A stretch of 64,000 bases of DNA from Treponema bryantii. Lineage in GTDB: Bacteria; Spirochaetota; Spirochaetia; Treponematales; Treponemataceae. Made by a program: the position numbers and the translations under genes. The notes under the pieces are model-generated. The model did not search any database. It was not told where the DNA came from and saw only the letters and a program-made list of their open reading frames with translations. Below are positions 1 to 8,294 of the stretch, one piece after another. How positions within the stretch are numbered: the stretch's first letter is position 1; each line of letters starts with the position of its first letter. Location of the stretch: NCBI RefSeq assembly GCF_900111035.1, contig NZ_FOFU01000006.1, positions 62,001-126,000 on the forward strand, written 5' to 3'.

Positions 1-157
1 AAAAGATTCCTCTTTATCAGAGAGTACTCGGCCGCCTTTTCCGCATCTTCGCACCACTGTTTTAATACTTCCTTCAATAACAATCTCTTCTAATGACGCA
101 AAGCCCTCTTTTATGTTAAAATGCTTTCCGTAAAAAAATTTTTTTAGAGGTTTATTT

Positions 158-1555
158 ATGGAAACTCAAACAAAACAGCGCAACTCGTTTACTGGTTCAA
201 TCGGGTTCGTTCTCGCTGCAGCAGGTAGTGCCGTAGGTCTTGGAAACATCTGGCGCTTCCCATATCTCGCAGCAAAAGATGGCGGTGGACTCTTTCTCGT
301 AGTTTACCTTGCCCTCGCTCTTACATTCGGTTTTGCTCTTCTCATCACAGAAGTAGCAATTGGTAGAAAGACTCAGGAAAGTCCTCTTACTGCTTATTCA
401 AAAATCAGCAAGAAATGGGGCTTCCTCGGAATCTTCTCTTTCGTCGTACCATTCATCATCTATCCTTACTACTGTGTAATCGGTGGATGGGTAATGAAGT
501 ACATGTTCAGCTACCTCGCTTTCCAGGGCCAGGTTGCAGTTGCAGACGGATTCTTCACAGGCTTTATCACATCACAGTGGCAGCCAATTTTCTATACAGT
601 TCTTTTTGCAGTTCTCTGTTTCATTATTGTTTATAAAGGTGTTGAGCACGGAATCGAAAAGTATTCAAAAATCCTTATGCCAATTCTTGTTGTAATTGTA
701 ATCTTCATTGCAATCTACTCACTTTTCATCAGCCACACAGACGAAGCTGGCGTAACACGTACAGGTCTCCAGGGTGCTGCAGTTTACTTCATTCCAAACT
801 TTGAAGGACTCACATTCAAGGGCTTCCTTACAGTTTGTCTTGATGCAATGGGACAGCTTTTCTACTCACTCTCAATTGCTATGGGTATTATGATTGCTTA
901 CGGTTCATACATGAAGAAAGATGTTAACCTCGGTAAGTCTGTAAACCAGATCGAAATCTTCGATACAGGTATCGCTCTTCTCGCTGGTATGATGATTATC
1001 CCAGCCGTATTTGCATTCTCTGGAAAAGAAGGTATGTCTGCAGGTCCAGGACTTATGTTCATCACACTTCCAAAAGTATTCAACTCTCTTGGTAAGTTCG
1101 GTGAGTTCATCGGTCTCATCTTCTTCGTAATGGTAATGTTCGCCGCCCTCACTTCTGCTGTATCAATTCTCGAAGCAATCACATCTTCTATGATGGATAA
1201 GTTCAAGTGGAGCCGCAAGAAATCTACTCTCGTTATGGCAGCAAGCACATTCGTTGTTTCAATCATCGTTTGTCTCGGATACAACGTATTCTACTTCGAC
1301 CTCAAACTTCCGAACGGTAGTGTTGGTCAGATTCTCGATATCCTCGACTACGCAAGTAACAACGTTCTCATGCCAATCATTGGTCTTCTTACTTGTATCC
1401 TTATCGGTTGGGTTGCTAAGCCAAAAACAACAATCGATGAGATTACCCTCAATGGTGAAAAGTTCGGTCGTAAGACTCTCTACGTTGTAATGATTAAGTT
1501 CGTCGCACCAATCCTTCTTTTCATCATCCTCTTGAAGGGAATCGGTATTCTTTAA
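158..1555 (+). CDS. Sodium-dependent transporter of the NSS (LeuT/SNF) family
   Basis: A 465-residue multi-spanning membrane protein, predicted to use the sodium gradient to import an amino acid or similar solute. The first membrane segment carries the family hallmark GSAVGLGNIWRFPYL (about residues 23-37), which in LeuT-fold proteins is the unwound helix that binds substrate and sodium. About 11-12 hydrophobic segments follow, and the length is usual for bacterial members. The Shine-Dalgarno AGAGG sits about 7 bases before the ATG. It stands alone between the window edge and a terminator hairpin. The substrate cannot be told from sequence. Confidence 0.93.
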   Translation: METQTKQRNSFTGSIGFVLAAAGSAVGLGNIWRFPYLAAKDGGGLFLVVYLALALTFGFALLITEVAIGRKTQESPLTAYSKISKKWGFLGIFSFVVPFIIYPYYCVIGGWVMKYMFSYLAFQGQVAVADGFFTGFITSQWQPIFYTVLFAVLCFIIVYKGVEHGIEKYSKILMPILVVIVIFIAIYSLFISHTDEAGVTRTGLQGAAVYFIPNFEGLTFKGFLTVCLDAMGQLFYSLSIAMGIMIAYGSYMKKDVNLGKSVNQIEIFDTGIALLAGMMIIPAVFAFSGKEGMSAGPGLMFITLPKVFNSLGKFGEFIGLIFFVMVMFAALTSAVSILEAITSSMMDKFKWSRKKSTLVMAASTFVVSIIVCLGYNVFYFDLKLPNGSVGQILDILDYASNNVLMPIIGLLTCILIGWVAKPKTTIDEITLNGEKFGRKTLYVVMIKFVAPILLFIILLKGIGIL

Positions 1556-1593
1556 TTTTTGAAGGGGAAAGACTTCCCCTCACTCCAAATAAG

Positions 1594-1628
1594 AAGGCTG
1601 CAGTGGTAAACCACCGCAGCCTTTTTAT
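1594..1628 (+). terminator. Rho-independent terminator of the NSS transporter gene
   Basis: The arms GGCTGCaGTGG and CCACcGCAGCC flank a TAAA loop and are followed by a T run, 40 bases after the transporter stop. A smaller hairpin (GGGGAA-agac-TTCCCC) lies just before it at 1563-1579. Confidence 0.85.
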
Positions 1629-1632
1629 TTTA

Positions 1633-1681
1633 CGCTACCCCTTCTCCTAAGGGGTCACCCCCTTAAAATCCCCTGGCAGTC
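1633..1681. repeat. C-rich intergenic segment, possible dispersed repeat
   Basis: A C-rich stretch with short foldback potential (CCCCTTctcctAAGGGG) between the transporter terminator and the end of the convergent M16 gene. Its base composition is unlike the surrounding AT-rich DNA. It resembles the GC-rich hairpin segment near 49 kb in style but not in exact sequence. Repeat status is inferred; only one copy is visible here. Confidence 0.3.
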
Positions 1682-1687
1682 TTCTTT

Positions 1688-4540
1688 TTATTTCTCTGGC
1701 TTCAAATATCCAGTAACAATTCTGTTAGTATCCAGATACTTATTAGCAGCTTCAACAAGTGCTTCCTTTGTAATCCACTCATTTACACGACCTGTATCAT
1801 TTGTATACCATAATGGTTCATAAGTAAACAAAATCTCACTACCAATTCTGTTCAACCACCAGTAGTTATTTCTAACCGAAGTTTCAATAGTTCTGGTATA
1901 AGTTTCTTTCAACTTTTGAATCAGCTCATCAGAAATGTTACCACTCTGAATATCCTTTATAGTTTCAATTACAACTGCCTGAAGCTCCTCTTCTCTTGAA
2001 GGTTCACAACCAAAATCAATATAAACCTTATAGAAGCGCTCTGGCCAGCCATCAATAAATCCGCCTGTACTTACACCATAAGAACCACCCTTATCTTCAC
2101 GAATAACCTCGCGCAAACGAATATCGAGTACAGATGCAAGCTGATCAATTATCTTGCCTTCTTTATAGCTGATTTCTAAATCTTTACATTCTGGCAATTC
2201 ACCACCAAAGCACATGTAAACATCACCCTTCTGATCGATTCCTTTTTTAACAGTTGTTGTCTTACTTGTTTCAGGGAATGGGAAGTATACATATTTTGTT
2301 TCTTCTTTTACATCATTTGTTTTAAGAGTTCCAAGATAGTATGCACACAAATCTACAAGCTTCTTCTCATCAAAATCACCAACAAATACAAAAGTAAAAT
2401 CTGCAGGATTTCCAAAACGTTCACGATAAACACGCTCTGCAATTTCAGGATTCATTTTATTGATGTAATCCATATTCCATGGAGCAAAATATAAGTTGTT
2501 ACCGTAAAGCATTTCGTTAATCTTATCATTGAAAACTCTTGAAGGCTGAGCACCATAGTTTTCTGCAACCTGCTTATACTGATTTATAAGAGTTGTCCAA
2601 CCCTCTTCAGTGAACTGAGGCTTATCAAACGCAATGTTTATATACTGCAAGGTTTCTTCAATATTTGACTTGTTTGCATTTCCATAAAAACATTCTTCTG
2701 TATTATTAATTTCAAAACCGATATTCAGATTTAATGGAGCTGCAATTTTCTTTATCTGACTCAAAGTTTTTCCATTAAAACCAGAATACAAAGCATATTC
2801 CCTGGCAATCTTTGCAGAAGGAATTTCTTCTTCCTTCAGCTGATAATATCCACCCTTGCTTCCACCATAAACTACAATTGAGTCTTTCTGGAAATCAGTT
2901 TTTTTAGTAATGATTTTTACACCGTTTTCAAAAGTATACTGAGTTCCGCCAAGTTCCTTGATTGCTTTTTTCTCAGTAACCTTAGCTTTTTTTGACGGCT
3001 TATCCATCAGCTTATTATCGCCTGTATCATCCACATAAGCTTCTTTTGCTGATTCACTTTCGTAATTATTCCAGATATCAAGAATTTCCTTTTCAGAAGG
3101 TGCATTCATTGACTCAGGAACAAGAACAAGCATCAAAGTTCCACGATTTTCAAATGCTTCTTTTGCAACTTCAAGAATTTCCTCAGCAGTAATCTGATTT
3201 GTAATTTCTGTATCTAATTTGAAAGCATCTTCATCAGATAAATAAATACGTCCACTTACAATATGACTTACAATACTGCCTGCAAAATTTGCTGAAGGAT
3301 GTTTATCCTTATTAGCATAGTTCTGCTGGAAACTCTGCAACATAGACTGCTTTGCTCTATTAAGCTCTGCTTCAGTAATTCCATGAAGCATAAAACGTTC
3401 ATATTCATCTAAGAATGCTTTAAAAGCCTGTTCAAAGCGGTCTGTTTTAGGAAACAGCTGCATTACATAAATAGGATTATTATTTGCAAAACCTGTAGAT
3501 CCAACACCTGCACCTAACCATTCTGCAGAAGGCTGATTTGAAATTTCCTGGCAACGCATATTCAATACGCTTGCAGCAATATTAAGTGCATATTCTTTTC
3601 TGAGCTGCTCTACTGTTGTTACAGGAGAGTTATCCTTTGCCTGCTGATAGATTTCAACCTGCAAAATGTTCAACTCTTTATCGCGCATTATTTCAATTTT
3701 TTTCTTAGTCTGCAAAGGAACTTTAAATTCTGGTGATTTAATCTTCTTCTCTGAAGCAGGAATTGTACCCATCACTTCTTTAATCGCTTTTTCAAGAACA
3801 TCTGATTTTGCATCACCTACTGCAACTACAGACATAAGTTCCGGTCTATACCATTTCTTATAAAAATCTTTAATACGATCGTAAGGAGCATTTTTAACTA
3901 CATCCATGCTTCCAATTGGTAATCTTCCTTCAAATCTTGAATCCTTGAAAATAAGTGGAATTAACTTATCTGTAACACGTCCATTAAGACCCTGATTTCT
4001 AAGACGCCATTCTTCAACAATTACACCACGTTCCTTATCGATTTCTTCCGGATTAAAAGAAACAGCACTAGCCCAGTCATGAAGTACCATAAGACTTGTT
4101 TTTAATATCTCCGGGTCATCAGCTGGAAGCTCAAGCATATAAACAGTTTCTTCAAAACTAGTATATGCATTTACTTCTGGTCCAAACTGCATACCAATAG
4201 ATTCAAAATAATCAACGATTGCAGACTTTTCAAAATGCTCAGTTCCATTAAAACACATATGTTCTACAAAATGAGCAACACCTTTTTGATCGTCTTCCTC
4301 CATGCACGAACCAGCTTTTACAACCAGTCTAAGCTGGATACGATTTTTTGGTTCTCCATTTTCACGAATAAAATATGACATTCCATTGTCAAGTTTACCC
4401 TGCTTAATTGCAGAGTCCATAACCAGTTGTTTTCCATTACCAGAAGCAACTTTTGATGATGAACATCCGGTTACAAAAAGTAATGAAGTAACAAAAACAG
4501 CTGCAAAAAAAGATACAATACCTTTGTTTAATAACTTCAT
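1688..4540 (-). CDS. M16 family zinc metallopeptidase, lipoprotein
   Basis: A 950-residue pitrilysin/insulinase-type protease. The N-terminus is a lipoprotein signal ending in VTGC (Cys about 26), so it is probably tethered to a membrane facing the periplasm. The inverted zinc motif HFVEH (His90, Glu93, His94) is intact, and a downstream acidic cluster in DKERGVIVEEW (about 169-178) supplies the third zinc ligand. Two M16 halves are recognisable, the second starting near residue 530 after a lysine-rich linker. The ATG is preceded by a strong AGGGGG ribosome site. It faces metF with a 214-base intergenic region that holds two palindromes. Family role: degradation of peptides; the exact substrate is unknown. 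Confidence 0.92.
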   Translation of the reverse strand: MKLLNKGIVSFFAAVFVTSLLFVTGCSSSKVASGNGKQLVMDSAIKQGKLDNGMSYFIRENGEPKNRIQLRLVVKAGSCMEEDDQKGVAHFVEHMCFNGTEHFEKSAIVDYFESIGMQFGPEVNAYTSFEETVYMLELPADDPEILKTSLMVLHDWASAVSFNPEEIDKERGVIVEEWRLRNQGLNGRVTDKLIPLIFKDSRFEGRLPIGSMDVVKNAPYDRIKDFYKKWYRPELMSVVAVGDAKSDVLEKAIKEVMGTIPASEKKIKSPEFKVPLQTKKKIEIMRDKELNILQVEIYQQAKDNSPVTTVEQLRKEYALNIAASVLNMRCQEISNQPSAEWLGAGVGSTGFANNNPIYVMQLFPKTDRFEQAFKAFLDEYERFMLHGITEAELNRAKQSMLQSFQQNYANKDKHPSANFAGSIVSHIVSGRIYLSDEDAFKLDTEITNQITAEEILEVAKEAFENRGTLMLVLVPESMNAPSEKEILDIWNNYESESAKEAYVDDTGDNKLMDKPSKKAKVTEKKAIKELGGTQYTFENGVKIITKKTDFQKDSIVVYGGSKGGYYQLKEEEIPSAKIAREYALYSGFNGKTLSQIKKIAAPLNLNIGFEINNTEECFYGNANKSNIEETLQYINIAFDKPQFTEEGWTTLINQYKQVAENYGAQPSRVFNDKINEMLYGNNLYFAPWNMDYINKMNPEIAERVYRERFGNPADFTFVFVGDFDEKKLVDLCAYYLGTLKTNDVKEETKYVYFPFPETSKTTTVKKGIDQKGDVYMCFGGELPECKDLEISYKEGKIIDQLASVLDIRLREVIREDKGGSYGVSTGGFIDGWPERFYKVYIDFGCEPSREEELQAVVIETIKDIQSGNISDELIQKLKETYTRTIETSVRNNYWWLNRIGSEILFTYEPLWYTNDTGRVNEWITKEALVEAANKYLDTNRIVTGYLKPEK

Positions 4541-4563
4541 TTTATCCCCCTAGGAAATTTACA

Positions 4564-4580
4564 ACTATCATACTGATAGT
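4564..4580. promoter_or_regulatory. Palindromic operator candidate upstream of the M16 gene
   Basis: Perfect inverted repeat ACTATCA-tac-TGATAGT, 24 bases upstream of the M16 start codon, in the position of a 5' UTR or core promoter. No known regulator consensus is recognised. Confidence 0.4.
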
Positions 4581-4680
4581 TTTGTGTTTTTTCTTAGACA
4601 AATTATAATATAATTGTCATAAGTAATATAACATTTTATACATTTAAATCATTCAAAATAACTAAAGTTACCTAAGATTT

Positions 4681-4746
4681 ATGACAAATGTCATAGCTTT
4701 GAATGATTTTGTTTGTCTTTACCACATATTCGTTTCTTTATATAAT
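4681..4746 (+). promoter_or_regulatory. metF promoter with upstream palindrome
   Basis: A perfect -10 hexamer TATAAT (4741-4746) lies only 8 bases before the metF ATG, which would put the transcription start at or next to the start codon. A perfect palindrome ATGACA-aa-TGTCAT (4681-4694) lies about 47 bases upstream of the -10 and may be an operator. The -35 is weak. Confidence 0.5.
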
Positions 4747-4754
4747 AACACAAT

Positions 4755-5633
4755 ATGACTAAAACAATATTTTCATTCGAAGTATTTCCTCCTAAAAAGA
4801 CCATGCCAATCGATACTATTTTTTCTACTCTCGATGAGTTAAAAGGTCTTTCTCCAGATTTTATTTCCGTAACCTTCGGAGCCGGTGGAAGCGAAAACTG
4901 CAATAATTCTGTAGAAATTGCAAAGCATATTAAAAACGTTTGCGGTGTTCAATCTGTAATCCATATGCCTTGTTTGAATATGACACGTCAGGATGCTCAG
5001 TATGTACTGGAACAGTTTCAGAATGCTGGAATAGAAAATATCCTTGCACTTCGTGGAGACCGTGTTGAAGGTAAAGAACCTGCAAATGATTTCCATCACG
5101 CAAGTGATCTTATTCAATTTATACAGGAATTTGATTCAAAAAGAACTGACGGAAAACAATTCAAGATTTTTGGTGCCTGTTATCCTGAACTTCATCCACA
5201 GTCAAAAAATGTTTATGATGATATTGATTACCTGAAAAAGAAAGTTGATGCCGGTGCCACTCACCTGCTTTCACAGCTTTTCTTTGATAATGCACAGTTC
5301 TACCGCTTCCTGGAACGCTGTCAGATTAAAGGAATAAATGTGCCTATTGAGGCTGGTATTATGCCGGCTACAAATAAAAAATCAATAGAACGAATGGTCA
5401 GTATGACAAACGCCGTGCTTCCTAAAAAGTTTACTGATATGATGGACCGCTATGCCGACCATCCGGAAGCTATCCGTGACGCTGGTATTGCCTATGCTAT
5501 TGATCAGATAATTGATCTTGTTACTCACGGAGTTCAAGGTATTCACCTTTACACAATGAATAACCCTCTTGTAGCACGCAAAATTTACGAAGCTACAAAG
5601 AGCTTATTTGATGTTCCACCAATTATTAAATAA
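4755..5633 (+). CDS. metF: Methylenetetrahydrofolate reductase
   Basis: A 292-residue flavoprotein that reduces 5,10-methylene-THF to 5-methyl-THF, the methyl donor for methionine synthesis. The N-terminal strand FSFEVFPPKK (residues 6-15) with the catalytic Glu, the following SVTFGAGGS, and the FAD/folate-contact motifs LALRGD and QLFFD are all present. Length matches the short bacterial form. No Shine-Dalgarno is visible before the ATG and the -10 box is 8 bases away, so the message may be leaderless. It is followed by a bidirectional terminator shared with the convergent PPIase gene. Confidence 0.96.
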   Translation: MTKTIFSFEVFPPKKTMPIDTIFSTLDELKGLSPDFISVTFGAGGSENCNNSVEIAKHIKNVCGVQSVIHMPCLNMTRQDAQYVLEQFQNAGIENILALRGDRVEGKEPANDFHHASDLIQFIQEFDSKRTDGKQFKIFGACYPELHPQSKNVYDDIDYLKKKVDAGATHLLSQLFFDNAQFYRFLERCQIKGINVPIEAGIMPATNKKSIERMVSMTNAVLPKKFTDMMDRYADHPEAIRDAGIAYAIDQIIDLVTHGVQGIHLYTMNNPLVARKIYEATKSLFDVPPIIK

Positions 5634-5670
5634 AAAAACCGGCTCATATTAATGAGTCGGCTTCGTTTTT
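5632..5670. terminator. Bidirectional terminator between metF and PPIase genes
   Basis: The stem CCGgCTCAT/ATGAGtCGG has a T run on both sides (TTTTT on plus; TTTTTTT on minus), serving the two convergent genes. Confidence 0.85.
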
Positions 5671-5690
5671 AACGGTTCTGCTATCTTCGC

Positions 5691-6731
5691 CTACTTTACA
5701 AGCTTAACATCAAAGCAGATATATGAATCACCTGGGATTCCAGCCTGTGGAACACCATAGCTTCCATAAGCGAGCTCAGGTGGAATTACCATCTTTCTTG
5801 TTTCACCGTATTTCATTTCCTGAACCATTTCATCAAAACCAGGAATCATCTGTCCACCAGCTGTTGTGAATTCAATTGGGTCATGTCCCTGTGGATGGAA
5901 TTCTTTAGAAGCATCAAAAAGCTGTCCACTTGGAAGATATCCTTTGTACTCAACAGTTACTTTCTTTCCTTTTCCACAAACAGCACCGCTGCCCTGTTTA
6001 AGAATCTGGTAGTAAATACCGCTCTTAGACTTTTCACAGCCTTCGATTACCTTAGCAATTGTTTTCTTTGCAAGTTCTTCTTTGAATGTAGCAGCTTTTT
6101 TAGCACCTGCAGCTTTAAGTTCATCAAAGCTCTTCTGAGTTACTTTGAATGCTTCTGCGTCTTTACCCTGGCGAACAATTGTAAGAGACTTAATGGTGTC
6201 TCCCTGAGCAACTGTATCTACAACATTCTGTCCCTCAAGAACTTCACCAAAAATTGTGTGTTTGTAGTTAAGCCAGTCTGTTGGAACATGAGTAATAAAG
6301 AACTGACTTCCGTTTGTATTAGCACCAGAGTTTGCCATAGCAAGTTTACCAGGCTTATCAAATACATATCCTTCAACAAATTCATCAGCAAACTTATATC
6401 CAGGACCACCAGTACCATTACCCTGTGGATCACCACCCTGAATCATAAAATCAGAAATTACACGATGGAATTTCAAACCATCATAGAATGGCTTTCCCTT
6501 TGCTGCATCAAGAGTTCCCTCTGCAAGACCAACAAAATTTGCAACTGTCATTGGAGTTTCTTTATAAAAAAGATTAAGAATGATAGTTCCCTTTTCTGTT
6601 TCAAGAACGGCAAATACGCCTTCTTTTCCTTTCAATGCTTCCATGTTTTTCCCCTTAGTACCTGCGGCTGTGCAAGAAGATAATGCAAAAATTGCCAGCA
6701 GACCTGCAATAATAGTTTTTTTAAGTTTCAT
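5691..6731 (-). CDS. Fused cyclophilin-FKBP peptidyl-prolyl isomerase lipoprotein
   Basis: A 346-residue lipoprotein with two unrelated proline-isomerase folds. The signal peptide ends in ALSSC. A cyclophilin domain follows (about residues 40-185; FHRVISDFMIQGGDPQGNGTGGPGY is cut short here to its hallmark FHRVI...QGGD, then NGSQFFIT). A charged helical linker comes next, then an FKBP domain (about 245-346; VTVEYKGYLPSGQLFDAS, and the C-terminal GIPGDSYICFDVKL). Likely helps fold exported proteins. The start chosen is the ATG with an AGAGG site that lies 12 bases after the upstream stop; a longer frame starting at 6764 would overlap that gene and bury the signal peptide. Confidence 0.92.
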   Translation of the reverse strand: MKLKKTIIAGLLAIFALSSCTAAGTKGKNMEALKGKEGVFAVLETEKGTIILNLFYKETPMTVANFVGLAEGTLDAAKGKPFYDGLKFHRVISDFMIQGGDPQGNGTGGPGYKFADEFVEGYVFDKPGKLAMANSGANTNGSQFFITHVPTDWLNYKHTIFGEVLEGQNVVDTVAQGDTIKSLTIVRQGKDAEAFKVTQKSFDELKAAGAKKAATFKEELAKKTIAKVIEGCEKSKSGIYYQILKQGSGAVCGKGKKVTVEYKGYLPSGQLFDASKEFHPQGHDPIEFTTAGGQMIPGFDEMVQEMKYGETRKMVIPPELAYGSYGVPQAGIPGDSYICFDVKLVK

Positions 6732-6742
6732 TTTATTACCTC

Positions 6743-7555
6743 TTAGAATTGAGTTTTGAACCATTCATAAACAGCATTCATTCTGGCAAGCATGGACTTT
6801 GTAATCTGTCCCTTAATGCCAGGTAATTTCAGACTGTCTGTATCGGTACACAGATATAAAAGTATATCGTCACCGCAATCTATTACCAGAATATTGATAA
6901 TCATTTTTCCCGGATGGATTGGTCTAAATGGTCCAATTCCCATTTTGTCAAGAATTGTAAAATTACACCACAAAGAATCTTCATTCTGATGATAAGTAAG
7001 TCTGTAAGTGTTTACACCAAAACTGCTGTCATCCTGAAGACAATAAGAAATCTGGCCATCTGCATTACCTGTATTTTGATCAGGAACTTTAGTTTTATCA
7101 TCAGCTCCTGCAATCATATAGCATTTTTTGAACAGAACCATTTCTTTATTTCTTGTAGTTGAATAATATTTCAATCCTTCCATTGTAGAAAGTGAACGAA
7201 CTACTTTAGAAATATCATCAATAGTTATTGATGTTTTGCCTGAATTTCCCTGCTTAAGAAGATCTGCTTTTTTAATAAGATGAAGACCTTCGTAAGTGTA
7301 TGGAAAATTTCCAGGCTCTTTTTTGATCATCGTTCTGAATAAACCTTCACTGTAAACAGATTTAGGAAGAAGTTTAAATTCTTCTAAACCATCGTAACGA
7401 TAATCTGCAATGCTGCCTTCTTTAACCAGCTGCTCATAAAGCTGTGCGCTGACCATTCCTTTTACTTTGGCGTTTTCATCGGCAAATACTGTACCGGTGA
7501 AAACTGCACCTGCTAAAAGCATCAGGCCCATCTTTTTAATCAAATTAAATCCCAT
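6743..7555 (-). CDS. Secreted protein of unknown function
   Basis: 270 residues with an N-terminal signal peptide (VFTGTVFADE suggests cleavage after VFA), so exported and soluble or loosely anchored. No catalytic motif is recognised. It is mixed alpha/beta in character and ends in an amphipathic helix (LARMNAVYEWFKTQF). Its ATG overlaps the jag stop by one base (TAATG), implying translational coupling, and the PPIase lipoprotein follows 12 bases after its stop, so the three are probably co-transcribed. It resembles uncharacterised spirochaete secreted proteins; no function is proposed. Confidence 0.75.
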   Translation of the reverse strand: MGFNLIKKMGLMLLAGAVFTGTVFADENAKVKGMVSAQLYEQLVKEGSIADYRYDGLEEFKLLPKSVYSEGLFRTMIKKEPGNFPYTYEGLHLIKKADLLKQGNSGKTSITIDDISKVVRSLSTMEGLKYYSTTRNKEMVLFKKCYMIAGADDKTKVPDQNTGNADGQISYCLQDDSSFGVNTYRLTYHQNEDSLWCNFTILDKMGIGPFRPIHPGKMIINILVIDCGDDILLYLCTDTDSLKLPGIKGQITKSMLARMNAVYEWFKTQF

Positions 7556-8256
7556 TAACGAATTCCTTTGTAAAGAACGCGAACCTGTTTGAATACGCCC
7601 TCTCCTTCACTCTTTGTTTCAACATCAGGAATGTCATTCAAAGTTGTGTGAATAAGACGTCTCTCAAACGGATTCATTGGTTCAAGCAGAATAGAATTGT
7701 GTGACTGACGAACTTTATCTGCTGTAGTATATGCGAGGCGAACAAGTGTTTCCTCACGACGGATTCTGTAGTTTTCTGTATCAAGAATTACGCGAACTTC
7801 TTCGTGACCAAGACGTCCAGCGTAGATGTTTGCAAGAAGCTGAAGAGCATCGAGGTTCTTTCCCTTGCGTCCAATAAGGATTGAAGAGTAAGATGAATCA
7901 AGACGAATTCCAAGCTTCTTTTCTTCACGATAAGAAACCTCAACTTTCACATCATAACCCATTTTTTCAACAACAGTTTTGATGAATTCAATGAGTTTCT
8001 GCTCAAATTCTCCCTGTGGAAGTGGATCTGCAACAAGGCGTGAATGCTTTTCTTCTGAAGCTTCATTTACCCAGTTTGAACCATTATCATTATCATCAAG
8101 AGTATGAACTCTGATTTTTACATAACCTTTTTTAAAAATTGAGTTTTTCTGTGTTTCAAGAATTTCTACATCGAACTGATCTCTTTCAAGACCAAGCTCA
8201 TTTACTGCCATTTCGATAGCTTCTTTTTCAGTTTTTCCTTCAAACTCGTAAGTCAT
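7555..8256 (-). CDS. jag: Jag/KhpB RNA-binding protein (SpoIIIJ-associated)
   Basis: A 233-residue RNA-binding protein encoded with yidC as in many bacteria. A Jag_N domain (about 1-50, FEGKTEKEAIEMAVNELGL) is followed by a KH domain (about 85-160, with the IGRKGKNLDALQ loop) and a C-terminal R3H domain (about 165-233, with the PMNPFERRLIH motif). In the family it binds RNA with KhpA and affects envelope growth. The spacer from yidC contains a small GC-rich hairpin (GGCCGC-gta-GCGGTC, 8275-8289) before a clear AGGAG site. Confidence 0.94.
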   Translation of the reverse strand: MTYEFEGKTEKEAIEMAVNELGLERDQFDVEILETQKNSIFKKGYVKIRVHTLDDNDNGSNWVNEASEEKHSRLVADPLPQGEFEQKLIEFIKTVVEKMGYDVKVEVSYREEKKLGIRLDSSYSSILIGRKGKNLDALQLLANIYAGRLGHEEVRVILDTENYRIRREETLVRLAYTTADKVRQSHNSILLEPMNPFERRLIHTTLNDIPDVETKSEGEGVFKQVRVLYKGIR

Positions 8257-8294
8257 TTTATTTATCTCCTAGATTGGCCGCGTAGCGGTCATTA

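Noticed and set aside
1-140. Open minus-strand frame running off the left edge (contains SLEEIVIEGSIKTVVRRCG)
   Set aside because: Codons look protein-like, and it could be the N-terminal part of a divergent gene, but no ATG and no convincing alternative start with a ribosome site lies in frame inside the window, so it is not supportable as a gene.
5883-6683. 266-codon plus-strand frame opposite the PPIase gene
   Set aside because: Antisense shadow: Cys/Phe/Ser-rich low-complexity translation and no family match, fully inside a well-recognised gene.
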